64,000 nt of DNA from Monosporascus cannonballus (taxonomy: Eukaryota; Ascomycota; Sordariomycetes; Xylariales): positions 1 to 64,000 of the forward strand of contig QJNS01000314.1 of assembly GCA_004154925.1 (NCBI GenBank), written 5' to 3'. The position numbers and the translations under genes are program-made. Below the pieces are notes generated by a model. It searched no databases, had not been told where the DNA came from, and saw only the letters and a program-made list of their open reading frames with translations. Below, one piece after another: positions 33,781-44,606 of this stretch. How positions within the stretch are numbered: position 1 is the first letter of the stretch; every line of letters starts with the position of its first letter.

Positions 33781-35607
33781 ACCTCGGACCCCACATAATG
33801 AATAACCCTAACAATGAATAGGGAAAACATACCCAAAATCATAATAACCTACATATTCCAAAGCCTTTTAATAACGTAATAACGTATTTCTTAATAAAAT
33901 AAAGCTATTTAGGCTATTTAGCTTTACGTTACCTTTTTTTAACAAATTATTTTTCAATATAATTATTAATTAGGACCTAATCGTTAGCCTTTATAAGTTT
34001 TAAACGCTTAATAACTTTATTTTTAACCGACCTAATTTTAATAAATTCGCAAAAACTTTATTCGATTATTTAATAATAATTTAGTATTTATAATTTTTGT
34101 ATTTTTCGAATTTCGTTCGTAAAAATTAATTATTATAACGGAAAATAATATTTTCGATATTAAAATTATTAAATCCTTTAATAATTTTAATTATTAATTT
34201 TCGTATATCGCGAAACGCCTTTGCCTAATTACGTAAAGCCGTTCGCATATTTTTCCGTAATTTTAAAACCTTATAAACATATATATATAATTTTATTTTA
34301 ATTATTAATTACTTATTCCGGGTATATTTTAGGTTTAAAAGTTGAGTAAAATATTATTTCAAAAATTTTTAATACTATTTCGGATTTAAAAAGAAATATA
34401 CCGGTATAACGTTATTTAACTTTAATATTTTTATCGGTAAAAACGATTTCGGTAACCTTACGATACACTTTTAACATATGGTATTTATATTCGGAAATTA
34501 TTATAAATAATTCGTTAACCTTCCGTAAAACAATACGATATTTTTTTAAATATGGAAAATATAATAATATTAAATAATTAAAAATTATTATTCGAATAAA
34601 ATAAAAAATATATAAAGGCAATTTTATTTTTAAAGTATTTTTATATAAACGTAAAATATATATATATAATATAATTATTTAAAATAAATAACCGTTATTT
34701 ATTATAAAAACAGGATTTAATTTTCGGAAAAAAATAAATTTTAATTATTTTAATATAATAATATTATTAATTTATTTTTTCGGAATTAATATATATTCAA
34801 CTTTTTTAATATTTTTAAATAATTATTATTTTTAAATACTAAAATTACTAAAAAAAATATATGGCCGTACTTTTTTCGTATATAAAACCGATATATTTAA
34901 AAATAAATATTTATAACGTTATCTTTAATTTTTTAAATTTTACATAAACCGTTTCCAAAAATCCTATAACCGTTTTATTAACTTATTCCCTCTTTTAAAC
35001 GTCCTTTTTATTTATATTATATTCGTTTACAAATTTAATCTTATATTTGGCTCGGACGGTAACAAAAAAAATTTTACGGATATCGTCGTAATTACGTACC
35101 TTTCGGCGGTTCCGGGGCATAATTTGTTCTTTTTTCATATATATCTTATTATAATATATAATAAAACGATTAACTTCATTTTTCCCGATAATCCCTTTAA
35201 GGCCTAATAAGGCTTTTGCTATTTAACGGATTTAAATCTTTATAAAAACGCGGCCGTATATTTCTTTATATAATATCTAATTAATAAATTTATCTTTTTC
35301 CTAATCCGATAATTTACGTACGTTACTTTGGGTTTCGGAATACGGTTTAATGCTATAAACGCAATATAACAAGATTAACTGGGATATATCGAATCGTAAG
35401 CTCGTAAAGGTTTCGGAATTACCTTCCGCCATAAAATTCTTGGCATCCCGAATTCTGCGCTCTCGGTCGAAATTAACCATCTTTACCCGAAATCAATTGA
35501 CGAAAGGGTTATTAAGTTATCGCAGAGTGAAGCTTTAAGGAATGGTGGTTGTTGTGGAGAAAAGTCGTATTCATTGTTAGGGTCATTCATTATGTGGGGT
35601 CCGAGGT
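33781..35607 (-). mobile_element. RIP-destroyed pogo/Fot-type (Tc1-mariner) transposon
   Basis: Terminal inverted repeats of 40 bp (33781-33820 and 35568-35607, starting ACCTCGGACCCC) match at 39 of 40 positions and are flanked by TA on both sides (33779-33780, 35608-35609), the target duplication of the Tc1/mariner superfamily. The 1,827-bp interior is extremely A/T-rich. On the minus strand a degenerate transposase can be followed from ATG at 35480 (MVNFDRERRIRDAKNF), with GKNEVNRFI (CENP-B/HTH-like region) and KYKIKFVNEYNINKKDV (start of the DDE domain) still visible between many stop codons created by C-to-T/G-to-A changes. The element is dead. The A/T content drops sharply at both ends. 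Confidence 0.88.
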
Positions 35608-35984
35608 TAGAATGCATAGTAGCGACGGGGTACCGATATACCTAGATGGTCAGGGGTGGCTCAATTACTAATCTGGTCAGCGCCCGCTCGGAAAAAGCTT
35701 GGCCAGACTTGATTCGGGCCTCTCTCTTTCTCTAAACCGATGTCTTCTGGCGGCTAACCACCGCGAAGAGATCATCACTGGACTGAAGATCGACGGGCAT
35801 TGTAATAACTGACAATTCTTTCAAACAGCAGCGTCAGCAAGTGGGAAAGAAGTATCAAGATGGCTCAACCTCCAGGGCACTATTACTTGGTAAGTTGGTG
35901 TAGAAATCTCGCAGCCCCAAACCAACGGCACTCGTGACATTGAGTTGTTGCATGGCACGGATGTTATACCTGCTGGTGAGGTTT

Positions 35985-36007
35985 TTATTATTATTATTAT
36001 TATTATT
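35985..36007. repeat. (TTA)n microsatellite
   Basis: Seven to eight perfect copies of TTA in intergenic DNA. Confidence 0.95.
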
Positions 36008-36120
36008 GCTACTGTGGCTAGTGGGATATGTCCGTCCGGAGTAGGCACATGGAAAGTAATTACTGCTTCGTAGGCTGGCAGTGTGATATATTTCTAACGT
36101 CCGGTTAACGTATGAGGGTC

Positions 36121-36260
36121 TCGCCAAGTCGGCCCCTGCCCCAATCCCGCTCTAACACGGGGCGGGATTGAACCTACGACGTCTTGGCGTCGGGCGTAAT
36201 ACGGTAATGCGATAATACGATGCTGGAGGTCCTCGGGCCAAGCCAGCCCCATCCCAATCC
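36121..36260 (-). repeat. SINE-like, tRNA-derived repeat candidate
   Basis: Read on the minus strand, this segment contains GGTTCAATCC at 36175-36166, an exact match to the RNA polymerase III B-box consensus. It is preceded by GACGCCAAGACGTC, which could fold as a long variable arm. An A box is weak (TGGCCCGAGG). Blocks CTTGGCGTCGGG, GGTAATGCG and ATAATACG recur in the same order at 4573-4608. This suggests a dispersed tRNA-derived element, but ends, poly-A tail and target duplication are not seen. Confidence 0.3.
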
Positions 36261-36453
36261 TTTGTCGTAAGATTTTCGACCTCTCACCAAACTCCACCAA
36301 TGGTTTTACCCCTGCCTTTACATGTCGAGACAGCGCCTAACCTAATGGCATACTAAATGAAGTGGTGTATATAATCAATTCGCCAGGCTGTCTTCTCCTC
36401 GACTGGGCCAATTCTGGTTTGTTCTTGATCTCCATTGGGTCAATAGTTTCAAC

Positions 36454-37870
36454 ATGGCCGGCTTCACAGCGATCGGTCTGTCGACGCTCGTCGTTCTCCT
36501 TGCCGCCCTGATCTATCAAGCCCAACTCCCACGGGTTCTCACAATTGGCTTGGGCCTCAGAGGCAAAACCGAGTCTCTGAGCTCGTTCCCGTACACATGC
36601 CGTCGGATTGAGGACGAGCGGTTGCAGGCATGCGAAGACATGTGGCTATCCGAGAGGTCGCGGCAGCTGTTCCTGGCGTGTTCGGATGCGAAGGGTCGGA
36701 CGCAGTGGCACGCTAAGTACGTAGTCGTCTGATTACTCCCCTTCCCCCTTTCGCTGCCTTCTCGGACCCCACTTGTATCTAACGGCTCGACAGCCTAGCG
36801 CGGTACAACGCCTCGGGGCGTAGTCTTCGGGACGCCTTCGTCGTCCTGGACATCGACGAGCCCGTCGGCGCCGGGTTCCGGATGCGCACGCTGAAGACCC
36901 CGGGCTTCACGGACATGCTGCACTTCAACGGCTTCACGGGCCACGACGACTACAACGGCGACATCCGCCTCTGGGCCGTCAACGGCAAGCCCTCGGTCGA
37001 CGCGGTCACGGGCGAGTTCCTGGACAGCGCCAAGGTGGGCGCCAACATGACCATCGAGCTCTTCCGCCTCAATGCCGAGGGGGGCGAGGCCGGGGCCGCC
37101 GACGAGCTGGAGCACGTCATGACATTCCACCACCCCCTGATCTCCACCGCGAACAGGGTCGCCGCCGTGATCAACGAGGACAAGCCCAACTTCTGGTTCA
37201 CCAACGACCACGGGCAGGGGAGGTTCGGCTGGGTATGTATGACGGAGATCTCCAGGTACCACCCCGTGAAGCGATACCGATGCTGACTCTCGCAAAAAAA
37301 ACAGAGATACCACCTCAGCTCCTTACTCCGCACGGGCGACGTATCCATGTGTAGACGGAAGGCCTGCTGGAAAGTCGCCGAGGGCCTGCGCTATCCCAAC
37401 GGGTTGGCGAAGGGCCACGACGGACTGATCTACGTGCCGAGCTCCGCCCTCGGGAGCATCGACGTCTTCGAGCACGTCCCGCAACAGGGCTTCAAGAAGC
37501 TGCACCAGATCGATACCGACTACTCCCTCGACAACCTGTCCGTGGACAAGAACGGGGACATCTACGCGGCCGCGTTCCCGAAGCCGCTCCAGATGCTGCG
37601 CGGCGCTGACGACCCCTTCAACAGCCGCGTGCCGGCCGCGGCCTTGAAGATCAGCAAGAAGGACGACGGCGCTTACGTGGTGGAGAAGGTCATCGAGGAC
37701 GGGGATGCGGAGGTCTTGCCCGCCACCACGACGGTTCTGCATGATGCCAAGACGGGGAGGTTGTTTTTCAGCGGTAAGTGTTCCTTCCATGTGAGAGCCC
37801 CTTGGAAACATGAGCTGATACGAGAACAGGCGTATACTCGCCCTTTATCGCGGTATGCGAACCGAAATAA
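36454..37870 (+). CDS. paraoxonase/arylesterase-like beta-propeller hydrolase
   Basis: The predicted product is a serum-paraoxonase/arylesterase (SMP-30-like) calcium-dependent hydrolase acting on lactones or aryl esters. Four exons (36454-36716, 36794-37232, 37305-37773, 37830-37870) give 403 residues; introns are 77, 72 and 56 nt with GTACGT, GTATGT and GTAAGT donors. The N-terminus (about 5-25) is a hydrophobic segment, either signal peptide or membrane anchor. Propeller features include LRYPNGLAKGHDGLIYVPSS, HQIDTDYSLDNLSVDKNGDI with the DNLSVD metal-site pattern, and LHDAKTGRLFFSGVYSPFIAVCEP at the C-terminus, the end of the family. Length fits family members. Third positions are strongly C/G. 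It is one of only two intact genes in the transposon-rich middle; the substrate cannot be predicted. Confidence 0.87.
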
Positions 37871-38578
37871 CCGATATCTGAAGGGGCGCTCGTAGTGGGT
37901 CCCTGGAAGCCTATCCAGTAGCTCCAAATACTGAAATTAAAAAAATTTTAAAAATAAAAAAAATATTTGACTCGTGATAATACTTGATTACTTTGAAAAC
38001 GGATAACAGAAATTGGATTGTTCGCATTCCATTTTTTGGAAAATATTTCAGGGTGACATCAATAGGATGTATAAGGAGGTCGCGATAGGTAGCTCAACCG
38101 TTATAACCAGAGCCTGTCGCTGATATACGACAACGAGCGCTCCCGCCGAGAAGAGTCTTGTTAATCGAGTTCGCAACTTACTCCCTGCCTCGACGACTAC
38201 CCTGTGCCGAAGACGGAGCATGGGCTTACCCTGAAAGAAGGATCGACGAGTTGCGCTGGATTGCTTGCGTACATGCTACTAAAAACCCAGAAACTACAAG
38301 TTATCATAAGCAGAATAGTGTCCAATATTAGTGTTAGCAATTTACGTGGATTCTGAAAGGGCTTGAAAAGGCCTTGATTAGTGGCTCTAGGCTTACAAGA
38401 ATAAATCGGCCAACGAGCTATATCCGCAAGGAGAAGCTCATATGTAACCTAGACCTTCGCACTCCTATAGTACCCCTACCTGGATTGCACTCGTATCCAA
38501 CAAGTTCAAATACGGTTGCCGATAATCAGGATACGTATCGCTCCCTTAAAAATAGGGATTGGAACATGCTTGCAATTC
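37871..38578. other. intergenic
   Basis: No gene recognised. An A-rich patch at 37931-37970 lies just after the paraoxonase-like gene. Confidence 0.5.
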
Positions 38579-39998
38579 TTAGGACCAAAAATCGGCCTTA
38601 TACTGAAGAGAGCCCAGACCGTAAATACTTATACCCACTTGTGTCTGACTATCGCTACCGACTTTGGCAACCAAGATCTGGAAACACGCTAATATGATAT
38701 TGATCATGTTCGAAGCCAATGTATGTTTTGATGAGCGGGCCTCCTTTGATTTCCTGTGGCGGGAAATGCGGGCCTCATAGCCGCCAGCGAACCATAAATG
38801 AAGCATACGAAGGCTGGGCATGCGCAAGGCGGCTCTAGCTGCGGTCTCGAGCAGCATACTGTCAGAATGATGGCCCATGTGCTTTGCAGCTGAGCAGATT
38901 GGAAGTCGTCGTGAGAGTTTTCGGATTCGGCCAAGCTTCTCGTGATGACCTTGATGGGCCTGGCTCGAAAGTGAAGAAGAACCATCGAGTACCGAGGAAG
39001 GATGCGTTGATTTTGGTGAACTTTTGTCTTACTCCTTAGCATCCTCGCGGAAAGGGACATCTCTCTCATGAAAATACTCATCTGGAGCGCGCCGACATAG
39101 TGCACCATTCACATCCTGGTAAGCCAGAAAGCGTCGAAGAGTAGGTGGCAAAGTTTCCATGACTCTACGGAGATGAAAGAGGCTTTCACTCTCCTCGGCT
39201 TCTGTCACGTAACGCCACTGTCCGAGGCGAAAGCTTTGCAGGTTTGGAAGGCTTTGAAAAAATGTGGCCAACTGCCCGGAATCCTCCGGTAGAATTGCCT
39301 CGCCATAGTGGAGTTGGTGACGAAGTTCGGCGGCGGTAAACAGGGCAACGGGTCGATGCTGGCTTGACTCAAGTCAAGTTTGAGAGGTTTTCCGAGTAAC
39401 AGGAGTTTTGCGCCCAAACTGGGCTCGACCTGCATTCCATGATACCAGCCAGGCGAATGGTCATGACGATCAATTCTAGGCGATCTGTAAAAGAACAAGA
39501 GGTCATCGTCGAAACGATGATCTCGAAAGTGATGCTCACGATCGTTTGGTAAGTATACACTCGACCTAATGTTAAATCCTAGTCGGCTGGGCGGCTGCAG
39601 TCCCCTGGACTGCCATCCATGGAGTACTGTAAAAAGATTCCATGCTGAGGATGTGAAGACGGCACTGTTGGTAGAGGCCTACTTGTCTCTCCTTTCGGAA
39701 GAGCATGAGTCGCAGGTGTACCGAGGGAGCTCAACCCGTAGCCACAACGTACGGAGCCAAGGCCTTCGACTCTGGTTGAGAATTCTTTCGAGCTCCTGAA
39801 GGTGTCGCTGAGCAACGCTAGTCGCTTGAGGGCCTGTTTCTCGGAGGGTTCTTGCCCTTCGTGCGGCGCTGCCACGCGCGCCGCCGTGTGGTTATAGTGA
39901 CGGACGTCTTCATCTCGAAGCCTCCTAAAGCAGACGGCATCCAAATTTTTGTACACCATCAGCCTTAGTTCGGCAGGTAAGTCGTTCCAGGCACCCAC
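38579..39998 (-). pseudogene. broken F-box gene
   Basis: F-box proteins recruit substrates to SCF ubiquitin ligases. The ATG at 39998 begins an F-box-like start, WNDLPAELRLMVYKNL. After about 70 codons the coding character jumps frame to LQELERILNQSRRPWLRTLW and VELPRYTCDSCSS, typical of the large Pezizomycotina F-box family. An in-frame TAG follows (RRDK*ASTNSAVF), then WNLFTVLHGWQS, a further frame change near 39205-39271 into FQSLPNLQSFRLGQWRY and METLPPTLRRFLAYQDVNG, and finally ARAALRMPSLRMLHLWFAGG near 38800. The order of segments matches an intact family member of about 450-500 residues, but at least two frameshifts and one stop break it. Introns cannot easily explain the TAG inside a conserved block. 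A pseudogene is the best reading. Confidence 0.68.
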
Positions 39999-41702
39999 AT
40001 TGACAGTGGCTTAAGGCAAATGACGATCTATTGTCACAGCTCCGTACGATATTGCATGGGTCGGCCGTTCGCCTAGAAGGGATTATGTAAAATGTCTCGC
40101 AGTCATCGGTCTTGAAATGACTAACCTAACCCAACAGACCTGGAAGCTCTTGAAAGCCTTTGAAGCCCGGGAAATCCTAGAAGTTTAGCTAACACGACTG
40201 ACCACTCACCGCATTCGAGCTTGGCACGGACGCAGGTTTGCAATGCACATCCCAGTATGGGGGGAAATGATGGTGTTGAAGTAAGTAGAACATGTAATTC
40301 TCTGGTGGCTTGATTGAACCGTAGGGAGCAAATCTGCCTGGCTGCGAGTGACACGAACCTTGGGCCTGAGAGGCAATGAGGAAAGCTCGAACTCAGCAGA
40401 GAGTTTGTGTGGAATACCCTAATATATCGCCCCGGAGCCGCAGCACCGATGCGGCGAGGAGTCATGATGTTCAATGTTGAGGTTTAGATAACTTTCCTGC
40501 ATGGTGTCATATATTTCTTGATGTATTGTCAAACCCCTCCCCCTTTTCCCCTCGGCCTGCTGCCGCGACATATTCCCTCCTCCATTCTGATTTACATTTG
40601 TTGTTTCCTTTCTTTCTTCGTTCCACCAATCCTTCTAGAACTCATAGTAAGACTTATATTGCATGAATTTGGATTAAAGCTTGCCTGTTTGAACTTAACA
40701 TAAGGAAACAGTCTTGTATTGTGCAAGTGAATGTAATATATAGTTGCAGTAGCAGGCTTCGGACGAAATAGCTGAGCCAACCTTAACAGTATCCCGAAGC
40801 TAAAATATGAATTGAATGGTACCCGAATAATGACTATAGTCAATCGAATATCCGGCTGATCAAGCCAGTTACTATCCAGATTTCCCATGTTTTACACGCG
40901 CACTTTTAAACATGCTAAGTGTATAGACCGGACCACCTACCGCTACATCTACTTGGTTATTATATCCAGTATGTAATTAAGCAGGTGGTTGGTATAAAAC
41001 AATCATCGACTTTCAAGGCCAAGGGCACCTATGGGATTGGTTTTCCATTGCCAGCCTTGCCTGCGTTTGCCAGGGATGTTCTCCATTCTGGCAGGCAAGA
41101 CAATGGGCTTGTTGAGATGGCCAACGATTTTCGGGGGAAAATGCATCAGGGTCATCTGAACTTCAGGCTCCTAGTCGTTGGGTCTTAAGAGACACCACAC
41201 TGACCTCCAAATTCCTGGCACGCCGATGCCAACAAAAAAAAAAGTACAAACTCACGTCAGAGGACCTGCCATCGGGTGGAACAAGATGTAGTGACCAATC
41301 CAAGGGTCCTTTAATGATTGACGCTTCAGACCGAGTTAATCCGCAGCCAGAGTTGAAAGCAATACAACTTGATCCACCGCGTGGCCACGCAGTTGCGCAA
41401 CCTTGGCGCGCAATCCATCCACCCGGCTTAGCCGATTATGGACATCCATCCATTTGAAGATCTCGAGATGGACATAATGTCCATAATAAGTGGTTCTTGT
41501 GGCGGTGTAGGTCCCATTGTTAATGAAGCCTAACGGTATATGTGGTGATATTAACAGGTGGCTGTCCGCAACGCCATAAAGGGGATCCCACCTACCCGGA
41601 ACGCCCGACATCTCAACATATTACTTCCCCATAACTTTAGACACATTTATTTCCTGATGATGGTAATGGTATATTTAAATTCCTTGAATTTTTGCGGTTA
41701 TT
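39999..41702. other. intergenic left of the hAT element
   Basis: No gene recognised. A/T content rises from about 41640 towards the hAT element. A 16-bp sequence at 41372-41387 (starting ATCCACCGCGTGG) reappears at 44359-44374 on the other side of the element. Confidence 0.5.
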
Positions 41703-41710
41703 TTGATATT

Positions 41711-44334
41711 GGGCTTGGCTTAAGAAAATAACTATATCGTTAAATGTGGGTTATATATTAACAAATATGTTATTTTTATTCGGTTTTCAAATGCAAAATA
41801 CGTTAACTTTACGACAACTTAGCTTCTTTAATTTAATATAATAATTATGATAATAGAAATGATATTATCATAAAACCCTTAATTAAGATAATTTAATTAT
41901 AAAGTCCTTTTTTTTTGCGATTTTATTTGGCTATAATTTTAAAGGTATAATTAAATTCGGAAAAGTTAAAGCATGGAGCTGTTAATAAGGCTATTTAGCA
42001 AGGAAACAGGATTGTTGTACGTAATATTAAGGACCCATACATTTTAGGTACGTTTTCGATATATTTTTAATCTTCCGAAATAACGTACGGTTTTTCGTAA
42101 AAACAACTTACTAATATTTCGATACTTATGCAATTATTTTCCGTTTTTCGCCCCGTTCCTATTAACCTGGTAATACTTACATTATTTTGCTAATTATTTA
42201 TTAAGAAATTAATATATTTATTATTTCATTATAAAAAGGTACGGAAACGCCCTAAATTAAAAATGTACGCGTTTTGCATAAAGCTTTGCTAATACGCGTT
42301 TTAAAGCAATTATTTGATTAACTTATTTAACGCGCCATATAATAATATACCTACTTACGTACTTTCTTACGCTTAATATAGCTTTAATTTCCGATTCCGA
42401 AAGTTCCTTTTAAGCCCTAGGCGGTAAAGCTTTTTCGCCAATCTCTGTTACTTCGACCCCTTTAGCGATATTTACGCCTACCCCCGTTCCAATTAATTAA
42501 TAATTCGAGTAACGCCTTTAGGTTACGTTTCCCGGCTTCACGATATCCAAACGCAAGAAGGATATTACAGCATGGACGTAGGAGTTTGGCTACGATATAC
42601 AAAATGGCGATAAACGGTTTTGGGTTTCCCAAAATCACCGCAGCCCATATAGGCCTTAATATCGCAGCTAAAGTACTTGATATAATTAACACCTTCCAGA
42701 TCAGGAACAAGATCGGTTATTTTACTTTGGATAACGCGAAGAATAACGATATAGCCATGGAAGTTATTGGCGCTAAGTTGGGGTTCGAGGGAGCCAGCCG
42801 TCCGGGTAAATGCCTAGGCCATATACTTAACTTTTCCGCTAAAGCCTTTTTGTTTGGCCACGATATAAAAGTTTTTAAGGCTTTAATATATGGCGAAAAA
42901 GCTTTTACGGAAGCTGAATACGAGCTTTGGCGCAAAAAAAGGCCTATCGGGAAGCTTTATAATATGGTTGTTATTATTTACCGTTCTGATAAGCTTATAT
43001 ATATATTCCGTTCCATCCAGAAAGATCATAGCTTTATATCCGACAACTTACGTATTAAGGCTAAAAAGCCCTTAGATATAAAGTTCGACAATAATATACG
43101 ATGGTTTTTACAGTATTATATGATTTACCGCGCCTAAATTTTTCGTTCCTTTTTAAATAAACTAATTATTTAATATCGCTACGAATAGAAAATAGAAAAT
43201 ACCGGCCGGCAAGGCGATATACGGCGCGGCGCAAAAAAACCTTTCGTAATCCAACAGGAAAATTAATTAATTAATTACGATTAGCACGTCCTTGACGTCA
43301 CGGCGAAGATCTTAAGGTATTACGAAAACTGCATTAAGATCCTTAAAAAAGATGGGATTTAGCGCAAACGCAAAAAGGGGTAAATCGGCTTATACGGCAA
43401 CATATGGGATATGATCCCAATTTTCGAATTTCTTCTTAAACGCCTTGAAAAATATAAAGATTGCGAAAATGAGCTTCTTAACGGACAATACCTGGGCGTA
43501 AATATCAACTTAGTCTGGAAGAAGCTGGACGAATATTATACCAAAATGGAAAAAACCCTTATATACGTTACGGCCCTTACTTTACATCCTGCATATAAGT
43601 AGCTATGGTTCGAGAAAAGCTGGAACGATTATCCCGAATAAGTTTAACGCGCGAAGCAACAGGTCAGTAATATATGGTATACGGATTATCGCAACACGGA
43701 TGTGGCGCGGCAATTAACAGTTGGGCCACCGCCCAAGCGTACGAAACGTTTTTATAATACCCTACAACAACACCTCGAACTATCACGATATGGGATCACG
43801 CTTTCTGCCTTAGACCTGACTAATAACGGAACGCAACCGTTTGGAGATAACTTCGACGAATACGCTATGTAATGCGAAGATTTTGAGCCCGGGGATCGCG
43901 AAATGCAAAACCTCTTAAACTATTAGCGCCGTAAAAAAGCCCGATATCCACGTTTTTCGCAAATGGCGTTCGACTTCCTTACGATATAACCCATGTCAGC
44001 AAAATGTAAGCGCTTATTTTCAGTAGCAGGTCGAATGGCTTCGCCTTTACGCAATCGTTTAAACGCTATGATGATCGAGGTTTGCCAGGTGTTACGCTCG
44101 TGGCATAAGGCAGGGCTGTTAAAGGCCTTTGATTCCATATTCACTTCGCCGGAGGAGATACGCCATTTATCAGAATTTTAACATATAAACGACGAAGCTA
44201 TTCAGGAATGGGCAACAAGGTGGCTTAACGAGGTTACTGACGAAAAGGGCTGGGACCTAGAGGATGATAAAAAAAAAGCCGAGTTGCCTTAGGGGTAGCT
44301 AGTCAATATAACCTTAATACCAAAAGCTAAGCCC
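41711..44334 (+). mobile_element. RIP-damaged hAT-family transposon
   Basis: A degenerate hAT transposase is readable on the plus strand. Residual blocks include KIGYFTLDNAKNNDIAMEVI with LGFEGASRPGKCLGHILNFS (RNase H-like core, about 42712-42840), WKKLDEYYTKMEKTLIYVTA (about 43514-43573) and the C-terminal dimerisation region SAKCKRLFSVAGRMASPLRN (about 43994-44060). Many stops come from CAG/CAA/TGG changes typical of RIP, and non-coding ends are A/T-rich. Boundaries are tentative: short inverted termini GGGCTTGGCTT (41711) and its counterpart ending at 44334 match at 10 of 11, flanked by TTGATATT and GTGATACC, which could be an 8-bp target duplication altered by transitions plus one other change. 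Confidence 0.75.
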
Positions 44335-44342
44335 GTGATACC

Positions 44343-44604
44343 CCCTGACGTCCATTATATCCACTGCGTGGCCATCCATTTGGGAAAATCCCTATATCCA
44401 TCCACTGAAATGATATGGCGGTGGATATGTTGCAATCCATTCCACTGGGGTGCTGCGTGGAGTGGATTGCGTTGCTTTCAACCCTGTCCGCAGCGTATCG
44501 AGACACAAGGTTGCCGTCACTGCCGCCGGTGACGGACTGAGAAAATAGCTGAGTATGGGTCAGGTCGTGACCGCGATCCTTTGCAGAGACGATCTCTCTG
44601 TTTG
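44343..44604. other. spacer between two transposons
   Basis: It contains several scattered TGGAT/ATCCA motifs (44351-44470) that resemble motifs to the left of the hAT element (41372-41460). They may be subterminal repeats of a larger hAT element, in which case the boundaries given for it are too short. Confidence 0.4.
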
Positions 44605-44606
44605 TA

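Larger units (their letters stand above)
35610..36453. other. intergenic with microsatellite and SINE-like sequence
   Basis: No protein gene recognised. It holds a (TTA)n run at 35985-36007 and a tRNA-like repeat candidate at 36121-36260, then the promoter of the paraoxonase-like gene. Confidence 0.5.

Noticed and set aside
36795..37313. 172-codon minus-strand frame
   Set aside because: Antisense of the paraoxonase-like exon 2.
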